The notes: generated by a model from the letters alone, not told the origin. Positions 47,512-59,815 are shown, counted from the first letter of the stretch. The stretch is 64,000 nucleotides of DNA from Syncephalastrum monosporum B8922 (GCA_000697355.1 JNEN01001272.1:124001-188000); one strand, 5' to 3'. A program made the numbers and translations.

Positions 47512-50448
47512 ATGGTCTCTTTGACGACAAGCTCGTCGATGAGCAGTGCCCTTGTGGCGGATTGGACGCAGGCGGTGCAGCAGGCCAATGTGGAGCGAGT
47601 CGAGGCCCTCCTGAATGCCCATCCCGACTTGTACTCCACTGCCCTCGAGCCCTGGGATCCCGAACTGGATGCTGCTCATGTAATCAGCCAGCTCCACATT
47701 GTCCAAGGTCTCGGCACATCCTTGCAAGGCCTGAATGCGCTGCAATACACGCTGCTGCAGCACCTCGACTCGCCCGCCGACGCGCTCACAGACGCTCAGC
47801 TGCAGACCGCCGAACTTGTCAATATTCTCCTCGAGGTATCTGCAGCCTTCCGATTTTTCAACTTGAATTTACTCTCAACTTATTCTTAACTTTCCTACTT
47901 CTTTTTGTTTGTTTGCTTGAAACCTCACAGCATACCACCGAACAACACATCAACACGCTGACGTGGGGTGACGGCAACACGACCTTGCACCTCGTGAGCT
48001 TTTTAAATCACCTTCAGGTGGCCCGTCGTTTGCTGCACAAAAATGCGCGTGTCGATCTTGTCAACGCACACCACTGCCTGCCTCTCGACGTGGCACAAAC
48101 CGAAGACATGCTCCTCATGCTAGACACTAAATCTTCTTTGGCACAACCACCGCACCCGAAGCAACCCAGCACCTCGAACGACCGCTTCCAACGCCTCAAG
48201 GAGCTGGCCGAATCGAAGCGCGCAGAGCAAAAACAGCTGCACCTGACACGCAACGCCGAGGGCCGCTATTTCAGGGCGGGCCACGTCGCAGAGAGCAAGC
48301 GCAAAGTGCTGAACGAGGAAGAAGCCGAGCTCGAGAAACAACGCGCACGGCGACGGCAGGAAGTCCAGCTGCTGGCTCAGCGCTCAGCTGTCAAGAGCAA
48401 CCCGCTGCTAAAACGCTTTGAGTCCACCACCCTCGAGGAACGACCCGTCCGCTCCCAATCCCCCACCATCCCAGAAGACAAGCCCACGAAGAAGGAAGTC
48501 CGGCGCAACTCCAAGGTCATTGCCGCCCTTCGCAACAAATCCTATGTCTCCTCGAGCGTCTTTCGCCAGGCGGAGCCTCAGCCTGTTCCCCGCAGAAGCC
48601 GACAGGCAAGCACCCAAGATGAGGAAGAGGAGGGGGCCGTCCCGGAGGACGTCCCGGAGGACGTCGGAGGATCGCCACCGTCACCACCGCCACGATTGCC
48701 GGAAACAACGCCACTGCAGGAGGCACAGCCGCCCTTGCCGCCACCCCAACCGACACAAGCAAGTGCGAAGACACCGGAATCGCGGCCGCCTGAACCGGAG
48801 ATTGCCGATGGCATGGACCACCGGAGGCTGAGCGGCAGTCAAAAGAACCAATGGTCCATTGGTATGAATTCGTGGGCCTCTCTGATGGAACGCGAACGTC
48901 TTGAAACTCTGGCATCGGACGATGACCAAAGCGCATCCGACAGTGAGGAATGGTTTGACAGCCAAGAAGATGCCCTTCACGAGGCGATTCAGAAAGCACG
49001 AAAAGTGGGCAGCGAGGATTTCATGCAGCAGCAAAGACAATCTGTTGTGCCTGCACCAGCAGCACCCGTGGATGATCAGGACGGACAGGAAAAATCAACA
49101 GTGGAAGAGACAGAACACGAAAAGGAGGAAGAGGGGGAAGCGCAGCAAGAAGAAGTGGTGGTGGCAGAAGAAGTAGTGGTGGCAGAAGAAGTAGTGGTGG
49201 CAGAAGAAGAAGAGGAGGAGGAAGAAGTTGCCGTGGGACACGTCAAAATCATCCGCAACACATCACGAGATACAATCATGCCACAGCTGCCCGCGCCTCT
49301 GGACAAGGCGCCGCCGATACCCCAGCGCTCGTCTTCCAGGGTGATCGCCACCGCTCTTTTAAAAGAACAGCAGCGCCAGCAACGTGCCGAGGCGCCGCCT
49401 CTCCCCGAAGAGCTCTTCTCCTCCTTTGACATTTCCTTATCCGAAGACAGTTCGGAGACCTCGTCGTCCGTCTTTGACTCATCGCGCGAAGGCTCTTTTG
49501 AGAAGAGCAGCAGCATCGACACCAGTTCACCTAGTCTAGGCAAGAACGACAACGTCAAACGGTATGGCAGTGTATCTGTCAAGTCGACGTCGAGCTACGT
49601 GCGGCGGCTACCGGCCAGCCCCACCTCGGAACTTTTGCCACCCATCAAGACCTCGTCCTCGTTCCGGATTAAGCGTGTTCCCGTGCCGGCGCCGATCGCG
49701 CCTTCCTCGCGCTCCATGTCGCACCCCACCCTCCTCGAGAAGAAACCACAGCCGACACTGCCCAAGCGGTCCCCGCAGGAGCGTGCTTCGCGGTTCGGTA
49801 AGCTTTATTTCCGCGTGCATGGCGTTCAAAACGTCTTGTTGCCCCTGCCCAACGAAACCACTCAGGTTCGCTGTGTCGTGAGCGACACCCGCTACGAATA
49901 CCTCTCGCGGTACGAGCGGCTCGGCCAGCACATTGTGTTTGACTATGAATGCATTCTCGACGTCACGGACCCGAACGTCATCATCACCGTCTCGCTCCAT
50001 GTTCGGCCTGACCAGCACGTCCGGCCCACGACGATCAGCCGCATCTTCACCTCCTCCAAGCAGCGCAAGGGCTCGTTCTCGAACTATATCTCACAGGAAG
50101 ACGGCGCAATCGGCCGCGCCCGGTTTGCTTTATCCCACATGCTTGAAAGCTGCCACGAAAAATCGTATCAGGCCACGTTCGATTGCTTCAATGCTTGGTC
50201 GACGCGGAAGGAGATGCTCAAAGTGGTTGGCAGCCTTAGTGTTGAGATGCTCTTTTTGCCCTTGGCGGATTTGAGAGCGGTAAGTGGCAAGAAAAAAGAT
50301 AAAGAAAAAGGAACGGGATAAGAGAGTCTCATCTTGTTTCACATAGCCCGTGCCCCGCAACCTGAGAGACTGCGACATGGCCTTGAAGATCCAGCAGTGG
50401 AACGAGACACTGTATGAGCCCGACAATCGCCCCATGCATCTCCTTTAA
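47512..50448 (+). CDS. Ankyrin-like scaffold with C-terminal C2/anillin-like domain
   Basis: Exons 47512-47835, 47931-50279 and 50347-50448 give 924 residues. Residues 1-200 contain helical repeat sequence of ankyrin type (WTQAVQQANVERVEALLNAH, GDGNTTLHLVSFLNHLQVAR and RRLLHKNARVDLVNAHHCLP). A long charged, Pro/Ser-rich, probably disordered middle follows, with a Glu-Ala-Val repeat (VVVAEE, three times). Near the end, RFGKLYFRVHGVQNVLLPLP starts a beta-rich region (RCVVSDTRYEYLSRYERLGQ, VIITVSLHVRP) like the C2-type part of Bud4/Int1/anillin-family proteins; a following PH domain is not evident in this model. Septum or cortex scaffold is the family role, inferred weakly. The last exon ends NETLYEPDNRPMHLL; a different 3' splice could extend it. 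Confidence 0.72.
49149..49212 (+). repeat. In-frame 18-bp tandem repeat encoding VVVAEE
   Basis: Three near-identical copies of a GAAGAAGTAGTGGTGGCA unit inside the ankyrin/C2 gene, continuing into a Glu run. It is coding low-complexity repeat, not a separate element. Confidence 0.85.
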
Positions 50449-51052
50449 CATCCCTCGTAGTAGCAACCTACCATCCATACATACCCTTACTTAAAACCGC
50501 TTAGTATTTAATTAGCTCGCTCCATCTCTTCTTTCACTGCATGCCTCCATTAAAATCGCACATCCTTCTTCCTTTCTTTTCCAGTATGCGTCGCAGGGCT
50601 TCAGTCGAAGGAGAGTGCTGTCTTTATCGGACCGACAAGGCGACATCTACATTGCTGCAGGGGTCAATGTGTCTCAGCCATCCTATGCCTCTTTTTCTGC
50701 GAATACTGAATTATGTATTTAAGACGCATCATCATATCAAAGGAAGATGCAACTAACAATAAATAACAAGGAAGAATAGTGTCATACAGCGCTGATCTTG
50801 GTTTATCATTTCCGAGGCTTACTCAATACTCACGTCTGGGAATGACAGCCGCCTGAGGTGTCTATCGCATTGGATCACTCGTTTCCTGATATGATGGGCC
50901 ATGTAGGTGTATTTAGAAGCTTAGCAGAGGGAGGAGATGCCTCTGAAGTGGGAATGGGCTGGAGCTCAATTCTGAGTCTTGCACTCCCAATGGCTCCCTC
51001 TAATTTCTTTGTGCTTTTTTTTTTTTTATTTTAATTCCTTCCTCGGCTGTTC
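50449..51052. other. Spacer between ankyrin/C2 and coiled-coil genes
   Basis: About 600 nt. Contains an alternative downstream frame at 50585-50720 (ASQGFSRRRVLSLSDRQGDI) that might be an extra exon of the previous gene, though I could not connect it with a standard donor. A poly-T run at 51017 leads into the next gene. Confidence 0.4.
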
Positions 51053-52983
51053 ATGAGTGCACCGATTCCACAGAAAATGAACTCTGGCAGACCAGGCCAG
51101 GCGCCGTCGCCGTCACCTGCTCCGTCTGCTCCAAGCTCGCAAGGAGGCCTGACCGGGTTGGAAAAGACCCTTAAGGATGGGTTAAGGTAAGGCTCTATAG
51201 GTCCTGCTCCTTGTTCATTGCTTCAGCTAGCCTTCTTCTTGCTTGTCTCTATAGGCAGCTCTACTCAGCTTCGTCCGATGCCAAAGATCTCCAGTCTCTT
51301 CAAGGTCAGCTCAAGAGCCTTGAGAGCATAATGACCAGCGACATTCAGGATGCGACCATTAAAGACGAGATCTGTAAGTCACCTTTTTTTTGTGTCTTTC
51401 TTTTCTCTTTTGTATGTTATCGCGAAACCCTCAGCTGAACCTACTCCATAGCACGACGCGTAAGCAATGTTCGGCAACAAATGTCCAGCATTCGCCAAAG
51501 GTAAGACAATTGACACTCGACCCAAGCGATAACTGTACTGACGCGTATGTGTCTTTACCATGATAGCGTGAAGCGCTCTGAGGAAGCTGTGATCCGGGCA
51601 TTCCAGAGCTTTGTCAACGAAGCGCTCGAGCCTCTGCGGGACGAAGTCGAACAAAGCAAAAAGGAGTGCAGAGAGCTTGTGGAGGAGGAGTGTGCGAAAT
51701 GCAAGGTTGAGCAGACCAACAACGTACAAGCCGTCGAGGAACGCATGGAACGGGTGCTCAATACCAAAATGACCAAAGCAGAGGCCGAGCAAAAGATACG
51801 CGATATGGACAACCAGACAAAAGAAGAGCTCAAGAATCTGATCCAAGACAAGATCGACACGCTGCAGCAAAAGAACGCCGAGATCTTTAAGCGCTTAGCG
51901 GATGATACCAAACAACTCAAGAGCAGCGAGTACCTGGAGACGGTGCGCCGCGACGCCTCGGCTGGCATCCTCCAGCAGGTGCGCGTGCTCCTCGACCAAC
52001 ACAATGCGAGTCGAAACGAGCTGACCGCGAGCGAGATCAAGCGCCTGATCGACCAGGAATTCACGACGCGCATGGAGCCCAAGCGGTTAGCCGAGATCCT
52101 GACGGATCTGCCGTTGTGGAAGACGATCCAGGAAACCATGACGCGGATGGGGGACACGTTGGCCAATCAAGCGACAGAAGACCAGGCTGCAGGCAAGGAG
52201 ACGGTGGCCAAGTTGGAAGAGAAGGTGAACGAGCAAGCGACGCGACTGCATGAGACACGGCGATGGCTGGACAATTTGAGGGAGAGCGGGACCAAGATCA
52301 GCGAGAGCACACTCCAGCAAGCCCAGCTCAGCGCGCTCCAGACAAGCGTTCAGGAACTCACCCAGGACGTCAAGCTCGTTGAAAAGACGCTGGAACACGC
52401 ACAACTCGGCCTGGCCGTCAACAGCTCGGCCATCGCGTCCCTCAAGGCAAACAGCGGCGGCGATCTTGCGGGGCGTAAGCGGCCGAGGGGGATGGACGAG
52501 ACGAGCGGGGCGGTCGAAGAGAACGAAGGGGATGGCACCGGCACCGGCAGCAGCAGTAGCAGTAGCGCTGTCCGTGGTCAGCTAGCATCAGCCTTATCAT
52601 CGTCGGATGCCATCAAGCTTCAGACATTGACCGACAAAGTGACGCTTCTGGAGAGCAATGTCAACCAGCTCCTCGCGCACCTCAACCCGTTACGTTCGAC
52701 GGTGCTCAACAGCCAATTTCCCCAACGCCTCGAGAACCATTTCGTCGATATCCAAAACACGCTGTACAACCACGAAATGGCCCTCGCCGTGCTTATCAAC
52801 CCGATCGCGAGCGAACGCGACGGCTGCGTCGATCTGCCTCCCCTCGAACAGGTGCAGGCCACGATCCCCGACGCGAGCAAAATTGAGGCGATTGCGGCCA
52901 AGGCGGTCGAGCAGGCCACCCGGCCTTTATTGGCTCGGATAGCCCAGTTGGAGGAAAAGCTTGCGAATAAAAGTCAAGTATAG
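51053..52983 (+). CDS. Coiled-coil protein, unrecognised
   Basis: Exons 51053-51186, 51255-51373, 51452-51500 and 51567-52983 give 572 residues. A short Pro/Ser/Ala-rich head (GRPGQAPSPSPAPSAPSSQG) is followed by near-continuous heptad-like helix with many Glu, Lys, Gln and Leu (ECRELVEEECAKCKVEQTNN; MERVLNTKMTKAEAEQKIRD; TKEELKNLIQDKIDTLQQKN; ATRLHETRRWLDNLRESGTK), a Gly/Ser-rich break at about 495-510 of the protein, and another helical segment to LEEKLANKSQV. Length and layout suggest a structural or motor-adaptor scaffold, but I do not recognise the family. Introns are phase-consistent. Confidence 0.7.
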
Positions 52984-53242
52984 GATGGTTGAAAGTGTGT
53001 ACATGCAAAAATAAAACAATAATGGTAATATACGAGGATGGTTTCATCGTCAGCTCGTGTGTGTGCTCGTGTGTGCGCCTGTGTGCGTGTGTGTTGGGGG
53101 TGTTGGAAGGAGAGGAGCCCGTTTGTGGGTGTGTGGCAGTTGAGAATTTGACGTGTTTCGTGCTTTATTTTATTTAAAGTTCAACTTCCCTCTCCCTCTC
53201 ATTTTTCTTTTACAGTATTCATTTTGTACTTATTACGCTTCA

Positions 53243-53778
53243 ATGCCCAAAGATCTCACACCCCATCAAGTGTCGCGCGGTCTCTCCTATGTACAAAAGG
53301 ACCCGCCGTTCCTTGCCAAACTCAAAAAGACCAAGGAAGAATCCGATCGGCGGCATCCCAAGTTTGAAAACTACCACGATGGACAAGACGACGAGGACTA
53401 CGATGAACTCGAAGGGGCTCAGGTGGTAGAGCTCAACGCAGCTGGCAAAGGTAAAAAAAAAAACCTTATATGCAGGACTCATGCACGTTGTACTCTATGT
53501 GTGCTATGTGTGCTATGTATGCTAAGGCAGGGTTCGTAGAGGTACATAAGGATACGGGTGAACCTGACGACGTCAAAGAGGAACAAGAACAAGACAACAA
53601 TGAGCCAGAACAGGCCGCAGTGGATGACCAAGGACGGATATTGTTTCAGAAAAAGAAGTCAAAGAAGCGAAAGGCGGACGACGACAGCAAGGAAAAAGAG
53701 AAAGATCAAAAGCGATCGACGGACAAGAAGAAAAAGAAGAACAAATCAGCGATCAAGCTTTCGTTTGATGAAGAGTGA
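53243..53778 (+). CDS. DUF4604 (KIAA1143-like) protein
   Basis: Exons 53243-53450 and 53531-53778 give 151 residues. MPKDLTPHQVSRGLSYVQKD then PPFLAKLKK matches the conserved N-terminal SYV-PxFL-K pattern of DUF4604/KIAA1143 proteins, and the basic, Lys-rich second half ends with IKLSFDEE, the usual terminal LSFDE motif. Family function is unknown; the strongly charged tail suggests a nuclear or nucleic-acid-associated protein. The intron is 80 nt and ends AAGGCAG, completing a glycine codon (KGFVEVHK). Confidence 0.85.
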
Positions 53779-53974
53779 AACAAAACAACGAAGCATGTTG
53801 CACAGAAACATGACTTTATACATCCATCCTCAACCTTTTGTGCATCCCAGTTCGGCATTTCTCATTCTACCAGTATATAGTTATATATTGATCTCATTAC
53901 AAGAAACGAGGTCTTTTTTTCTTCTTCTTCCATTTCTTTTCCCTTTCTTTTACTCTTTCGATCTATCTGAAATA

Positions 53975-55999
53975 ATGACATTGCTGAGTGCGCCTGCACC
54001 CAGCTACCAGCGCACCTACTTTGCCCCTTCTGCCCGAGCCCCGACCCGTCATCTCCACCACTCCTCTTCCACCTCCACTCACTCCTGCTCCACCTCCACC
54101 ACCACCTCCTCGTCCTCCTCGTCCTCCTCGTCCTCCTCTCCCTCTTCCGCTCCTTCGTTTTCGTCTTCGTCTTTGTCCATTTCGTCGTCCTCTCCGTCGT
54201 CCTCCCTGTCTTCCTCGCCTCCTTCGTCGTCTTCGTCGTCCTCATATTCCGCCGACATGGTCCAGTCATTGAGCCAGCCACCATTGCGTAAGGTCGCATC
54301 CGACACCACCACCACCACCAGTGCAGCCACGCCTCCGTTGCATCACACCCATTCGACGCCTCTGCCCATCAAGCAACCGGCCTCACTCGCACGGTCTCAT
54401 TCCTCTACCACGGCTTCTCCACGCCACCAGGTCGGACCAGGTGATTTCACCAAGGTCAAACTACTCGGCAAGGGTGACGTCGGCAAGGTCTATCTCGTAC
54501 GGCACACCTCCACAGACAAGCTTTTTGCTCTCAAAGGTAAAGACATCATTTTGACTTTTTTTTTTTTTTTTTTTTTGCCTGGCACACGATTTGGTGTATA
54601 TGAAAAGAATGGATCCAACTAAATATTTTTTTTGCTATTGCTATTTTTAGTGCTTTCTAAAAAGGAGATGGTGAAACGCAACAAGATCAAGCGCGCCTTT
54701 GCTGAACAGGCCATCCTTGCCACGGCCAACCACCCGTTCATTGTGCCACTGTATCATTCGTTCCAGAGCAAGCAGTACCTGTACCTGTGCATGGAGTTCT
54801 GCGTCGGCGGCGAGTTCTTTCGCGGTATGGGGCACTTTGTATTACTAAAATAAGATGGCGTCATACTGATTGCATATGCATCGTGCATATTTAGCCCTGC
54901 AGCGTCGGCCGGGACGGGTCTTGGTAGAAAGCGATGCTCGATTTTACGCGGCCGAGGTCGTTGCGGGCCTAGAATACCTCCACCTAATGGGCATTGTCTT
55001 TCGGGACCTCAAGCCTGAGAGTAAGTCTCCCCTCTTCTTGAGCGCCGCCTGAATTCCGAAAAAATAGCTCACATTTTGCCATGTACTTGCCAGACATTTT
55101 ACTGCATGAGTCGGGCCATTTGATGTTATCTGATTTCGATCTGTCCGTCGTCTCCCCAGCGGCTGGTCCGCCCACCATCGTGCGCAGCGCATCGCCGTTC
55201 TGGCAGCGCCCGATGCTCGATACCCGCTCGTGCGCCAATCTGCGCACCAACTCGTTTGTCGGCACCGAAGAGTATCTCGCGCCGGAAGTCATCCTTGGGG
55301 ACGGCCACTCCAGCACAGTCGACTGGTGGGCCCTCGGTATCCTCCTTTACGAGATGCTCTTTGGCATCACGCCCTTCAAGGGCACCGCTCGGAACGACAC
55401 CTTCGATCTCATCCTCCACAAGTCGCTCGAATTCCCCGACCTGTCCGCGAACCCGTATTACCGCGGCCCGGGCATCTCGAGCCAGTGCAAGCAATGCATC
55501 CGGAAACTGCTCCACAAGGACGAGACCAAGCGGCTGGGCGCACGCGCGGGCGCGAGCGAAATCAAGTCGCATGGCTTCTTTCGACCCATCAACTTTGCGC
55601 TCTTGCGCAACATGCGACCGCCCATTATACCCGCACAGGCCAACCATGTGGATGCCGTCAATTTCAAGCATATGAAGGAGAGCGTCAGCCTCGACCTCGG
55701 CAAGGAACACCAGCCCTTGCCCTCCCCGCCGGTTACGGATGATGATGATGAGGATCCATTCGCTGACTTTGGATCAGGTATGTCTCCCCGCCTGACATGG
55801 CAAGAGCGATGCAAAGAGCCTAATGAATGTATATGCTTCTTTCATAGTCACTGTGCAACGATGAACGAAAAGGAAAGAGAAAACGACCTCAATACCCTCA
55901 TTGTTAGGCGGCTGGATCCCCGTCTTCTTTCCCTGGGAAAATCAAGCGGGTGCTTGTTCCTAATTGCTCTATTTATTGCCCATCCATTTAGAAAAATGA
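53975..55999 (+). CDS. AGC protein kinase, NRC-2/Fpk1-Kin82 type
   Basis: Exons 53975-54536, 54651-54824, 54895-55020, 55094-55777 and a last coding exon 55992-55999 (8 nt) give 517 residues. A Ser-rich, low-complexity head (Ser and Thr runs near residues 35-90) leads to the kinase: [60 protein letters not shown] with DFD instead of [43 protein letters not shown], ending before [20 protein letters not shown] and the ESGH-type loop are typical of NRC-2/Fpk1 and plant phototropin-type AGC kinases. Yeast Fpk1/2 phosphorylates lipid flippases. The usual HRD His is Phe here (FRD). Confidence 0.9.
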
Positions 56000-56354
56000 A
56001 AGTGCCACATTGGCACTCTAGTTATAAGTTATAATAATACGACTCTCTTTTAATCACTTTATTGGTTTCATACCAATCAAACGAAATAGAATGGGTTCTA
56101 CCCATTGTCTTTGAGCCATCTTGTATCATAAGTGCTGCAGGACGACTTCTTGCAATCATGTCTACAAACTGTCAATGGAATAGCTGCGGCGGTCCAAATT
56201 TGTGAGTAATGCTAACCCACGCTATACCTTTTAACCATACATTCGCTGGTTGATCTATGCTGCCTTCATGCGATGAAGGCAGGTCAGATTTGCTTCATTA
56301 GATGTGGTTATGTTTTCCTCAACAGCTGTGCATACTGTCTCCCTCTATCTTTCT

Positions 56355-56408
<54 letters not shown>

Positions 56409-57743
56409 ATGGTACGGTATTGCAATCGTTGATGCAGCCATACAAAAGGGCGACCTTTTTTCTCTTTACTTAAGGTGGATTCCAACGCAGGACATTGGAT
56501 CTTGGAGCATATGATAAAGTCACCGTGATCAAGCATTTGCAAAATAATTATGACGCTGAAAGAGCCCAGACTCAGTATCCTAAAAAATGCTCGAAGAACC
56601 GCACACAAATGAGCAGGGCACTGGACTGGACGATCCCCTATAATACAGTGCATACTGCACAAGATCCATAAACATAGACACAAAGAGTAAAGTGGACTTA
56701 AAGCGATCTCCCTGCATCTGCTTGGTTGAAGCACCCATAAACGATGACATCACGAATATCATCAGAATAAAGATAAATTAAAAATTAATACTAATGATTT
56801 AAGTAATAGTAATAGAAATAATCAAATTCAAGAAAAGGGCAACATATATAAGCTGTATTTAGGAGGGACAGATTTCGCCACATCTCTGTACGGTAACGGG
56901 CTCAAACCGTTCTTCCTTTTCTTATAGAATACTGCGACTGAATATATGCAGCATCTGAATGTCATATTCCATCGAAATATATTCTCCCTGACTTCAGAGA
57001 CACTGCTGCTACACTAGAGCTTTTTATTTTTTTTTCTATCGGTGCGCTAAGATACACTTATTGTTGCAGGAATATGCGTAAGCATCAAGGAAGAAAGCTT
57101 TCAAGGACTCAGAATCCATTACAGGACAATTGGAAGGTCTCTTTTTTGGGCTGCTAATCCGCTCGAGTGACAAGTTCTGCTGCATCCCGTCGCTTCCAAC
57201 GAGGTTGTCCGTTCTATAAGGGGCCAGATTATGGATAGCACACAGTTTCTTTTTATGAACCAGAGCGTCGTAGAAGAGGCCAGTGGACGTGGGGCTTATC
57301 CTTGAGCACAAAGATCGCATGAAGTCCAGTAGAAGCGTGTACATACCACCTCTACATAAAGGGCGAGGTATAACCAAAGGTTGTCATTTTTGAAGGGTGT
57401 AGAAATGCTTGCAGTAGATATGCTGGGAGTTTGAAAGTGGGTTTCAAGACGCCAAATCGCATAAGATCTTCTCAAACGCATATCTAGAGTTCCACAGCGG
57501 GGGCATCTTGGCCGAGTATGCACAAAGCGAGAACGACAACCTGGTCAGCACAACAGAAAACGGAGCACATAGGCCTCTGTAAATTAATAAGCAAGCCCTT
57601 CTTCGATGCACGCAGGCAACGTCCCGTATCCCCGGCGCAATGAAAATGTATAAAATGGCACAATGATTTCTGTTTCCGAATAAAAGCAAGCAACGTGTCC
57701 CAACTAAATACTCTTACCAATTGCCACTCTTGCATACGAAAAG
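56000..57743. other. AT-rich spacer with a T48 homopolymer
   Basis: 1.7 kb. A run of about 48 T at 56358-56405, the longest homopolymer in the window. Minus-strand ORFs near 57036-57735 include a CPRCG pair (HTRPRCPRCGTLDMRLRR), reminiscent of zinc-ribbon remnants of mobile elements, but frames are broken and no element ends are found. No confident gene. Confidence 0.45.
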
Positions 57744-58018
57744 ATGCGATTCTCGACTACATTTGCTCTTGTCGCGCTGCTGGTCGTACAAACTGCCACA
57801 TTATTGAAAGCTGACCCACCAAGTATGTGTATCATTGTAGATCTGTATTTTTCTCGTTAAGCATTAATATTGTCTACATTTTAGGTCAAGAGCGCTACTT
57901 CTTAGGTGAAGACGGAAAGTGCGATAAAAGTCAATGTAAAGGAAAAAAAGGCGCACTTTACGATGCTTGCGTAATTATAGTATGTAATATCGAAGTAGGT
58001 GGATTTACCATGTACTAG
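57744..58018 (+). CDS. Small secreted four-cysteine protein
   Basis: Exons 57744-57822 and 57885-58018 give 70 residues. A signal peptide MRFSTTFALVALLVVQTATL precedes a 45-residue mature part with four cysteines at about 39, 44, 55 and 60 in a symmetrical C-x4-C-x10-C-x4-C pattern (KCDKSQC then ACVIIVC). Splicing restores the frame (A then GT completes Ser). TATAAAA occurs about 95 nt upstream of the ATG. The size, signal peptide, cysteine pattern and isolated position in AT-rich DNA fit a small secreted protein such as an effector or defensin-like peptide, but no family is recognised. Confidence 0.6.
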
Positions 58019-58690
58019 TATTGCTGTACCCGTCGCACTATGTGGCGTCAAATAAATATACTGTAATTGGTAGCATTTTGCGATAATTTATACTCTAAAA
58101 TACGCGTCAGGCACTCTATTGCTATCGTATTGTTCCGGCTCATTCTGCAGACAGCTGCTTGTGTTGCTCATTGATATTCTTTTTCGGATACGCCATTTTC
58201 AAAAGTGATATTATAGCTTGCTACGTGTGGTGGCCGCTGCCCTTTTAAAGCCTCATCTATGAGCACAGTATGTATATGTTCGTATGTGTCGCCTATGCTA
58301 TGTGTGCTTTGCAGACTGGGAATGAAGGAGAAAAGTACTTCCAAGATTTTTTTTTTTAAAATATAGTATACAGAGCTACAGGAGAACGGATAATCTTTCT
58401 GTGCAATGGATAAGCACTTTTTTCCCGCAAAAGTCGTCAAAACACGATCCACGGCAGATCACATGTACCTGTCTCCTGTCAGCTACAATCAAAACCTTAA
58501 ATGGCGTATGTCAAACAAACCCTTCTCCTTAAGCGGAGAAGCCCAACGGAATACCAACGATGCATGGATATCCGTCAAAATGGATGGATGAACTCGAAAG
58601 CACTCAAAAAGATCGTCCATGACCTGTTGTCTCGGAACCGTTCCAGAAAGGAGAAAGAAACACAACGCGTCCATTCATTCTTTTTCATAT
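58019..58690. other. Spacer between small secreted protein and Gfo/Idh gene
   Basis: 670 nt, AT-rich, short ORFs only, no RNA gene recognised. Confidence 0.5.
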
Positions 58691-59815
58691 TTATTGATCC
58701 GCTGCGTATACAAGACCAATCTCCTGGCGCCACGCGTCCAGGGCGCGCACCTGGCCCAAGCTGTCTTCCCAGGACATGTAGGCACATTCTTTCTTGCCAT
58801 CCAAGACTGCGGCGGCGGCCGCCTCGGCCTCGATGGCATACAGATTGGGCTGCTCCAGGGCCACAGGCAGCACCTCAAAAGGCTTGCCATGTTCTTTGCG
58901 CTCGACCTGGACGGGGCCCAGCGCCTCAATATCGGGACGCCACGGGTTGGGCAAGCGCAAGACACCCTTGGTACCGGCCACCTCGACCGAGCAGTCGTAG
59001 TCGCCAAAGATGCCTGTCAAAAGCTGGGCTGTGACGTTATTCTCAAACTGGACCGAGGCAATGGTCCACTCGTCCACTTTGGTCTCGGGCTGCACGTGGC
59101 CGACGGCCTTGATTGCGGTCGGGTTCAGGAAGGGCTTGCCGGCCACAGCACCTGCGATGCGTCGTGCAAACGACATTGGGTCTATACGACGACACAAAGG
59201 TGAGTCAAGAGAGTAGAGCAACGGTTGACTGGCCCTCCTTTCTATCGTCCTCTCTTTTGTAAACTTACATCCACCGATATCCAAGAGGGCACCGCCGCCG
59301 AGCTCGTTCAACCAGAGACGCGAGTCGGGGCCAAACTCGTAGCCATTGTACGAAAAGCTCGCGCGCACGAGCTTGACGTCGCCGATATCGCCCGCCTGGA
59401 TGCACTCAATCAGCTTTTGCATTTGCGGGTGGCACCGATACATGTAAGCCTCCATCAAAAACACGTTGTTCTGCTTGGCCGCGTCAAACACGCGCTTTGC
59501 CTCGGCTTCGTTCATGGCCATGGGCTTCTCGAGGAGGATATGCTTGCCGGCCTGGGCGGTCTGCACCGCGAGGGCACAATGCTGCGGGTGCGGGGTCGAG
59601 ATGTAGACAATGTCGACGTTGGGATCGCTGAGGAGATCGGCATAGGAGCCGTAGCACTGCGAGGTGGGGACATTGTACTTTGTGCCAAAGGCTTTGGCTG
59701 ATTCGGGAGTGCGGCTGCCGACCGCCACGAGTTCGTTGCGGCGCGCGACGGCCAGACCGCGTGCAAAGGTGTTGGCGATGGCACCTGTACCGATGATACC
59801 CCACTTGAGTGACAT
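58691..59815 (-). CDS. Gfo/Idh/MocA-family NAD(P)-dependent oxidoreductase
   Basis: Exons 59815-59269 and 59181-58691 give 345 residues. The Rossmann motif GIIGTGAIANTFARGLA is followed by the family EKP motif in HILLEKPMAMNEAEAKRVFD, then LMEAYMYRCHPQMQKL and GGALLDIGGYPMSFARRIAG. The C-terminal beta-sheet domain follows (QFENNVTAQLLTGIFGDYDC, VAGTKGVLRLPNPWRP). The closest groups are dimeric dihydrodiol dehydrogenase/D-xylose dehydrogenase-type enzymes, which oxidise cyclic diols or aldoses. The substrate is unknown. The intron (87 nt) has no in-frame stop and is a multiple of three, so an unspliced form could also be translated. Confidence 0.9.
   Translation of the reverse strand: MSLKWGIIGTGAIANTFARGLAVARRNELVAVGSRTPESAKAFGTKYNVPTSQCYGSYADLLSDPNVDIVYISTPHPQHCALAVQTAQAGKHILLEKPMAMNEAEAKRVFDAAKQNNVFLMEAYMYRCHPQMQKLIECIQAGDIGDVKLVRASFSYNGYEFGPDSRLWLNELGGGALLDIGGCKFTKERTIERRASQPLLYSLDSPLCRRIDPMSFARRIAGAVAGKPFLNPTAIKAVGHVQPETKVDEWTIASVQFENNVTAQLLTGIFGDYDCSVEVAGTKGVLRLPNPWRPDIEALGPVQVERKEHGKPFEVLPVALEQPNLYAIEAEAAAAAVLDGKKECAYMSWEDSLGQVRALDAWRQEIGLVYAADQ

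Noticed and set aside
57036..57377. 113-codon minus-strand ORF with nearby CPRCG word
   Set aside because: Frames are broken, no element ends or transposase core; zinc-ribbon resemblance rests on four residues.
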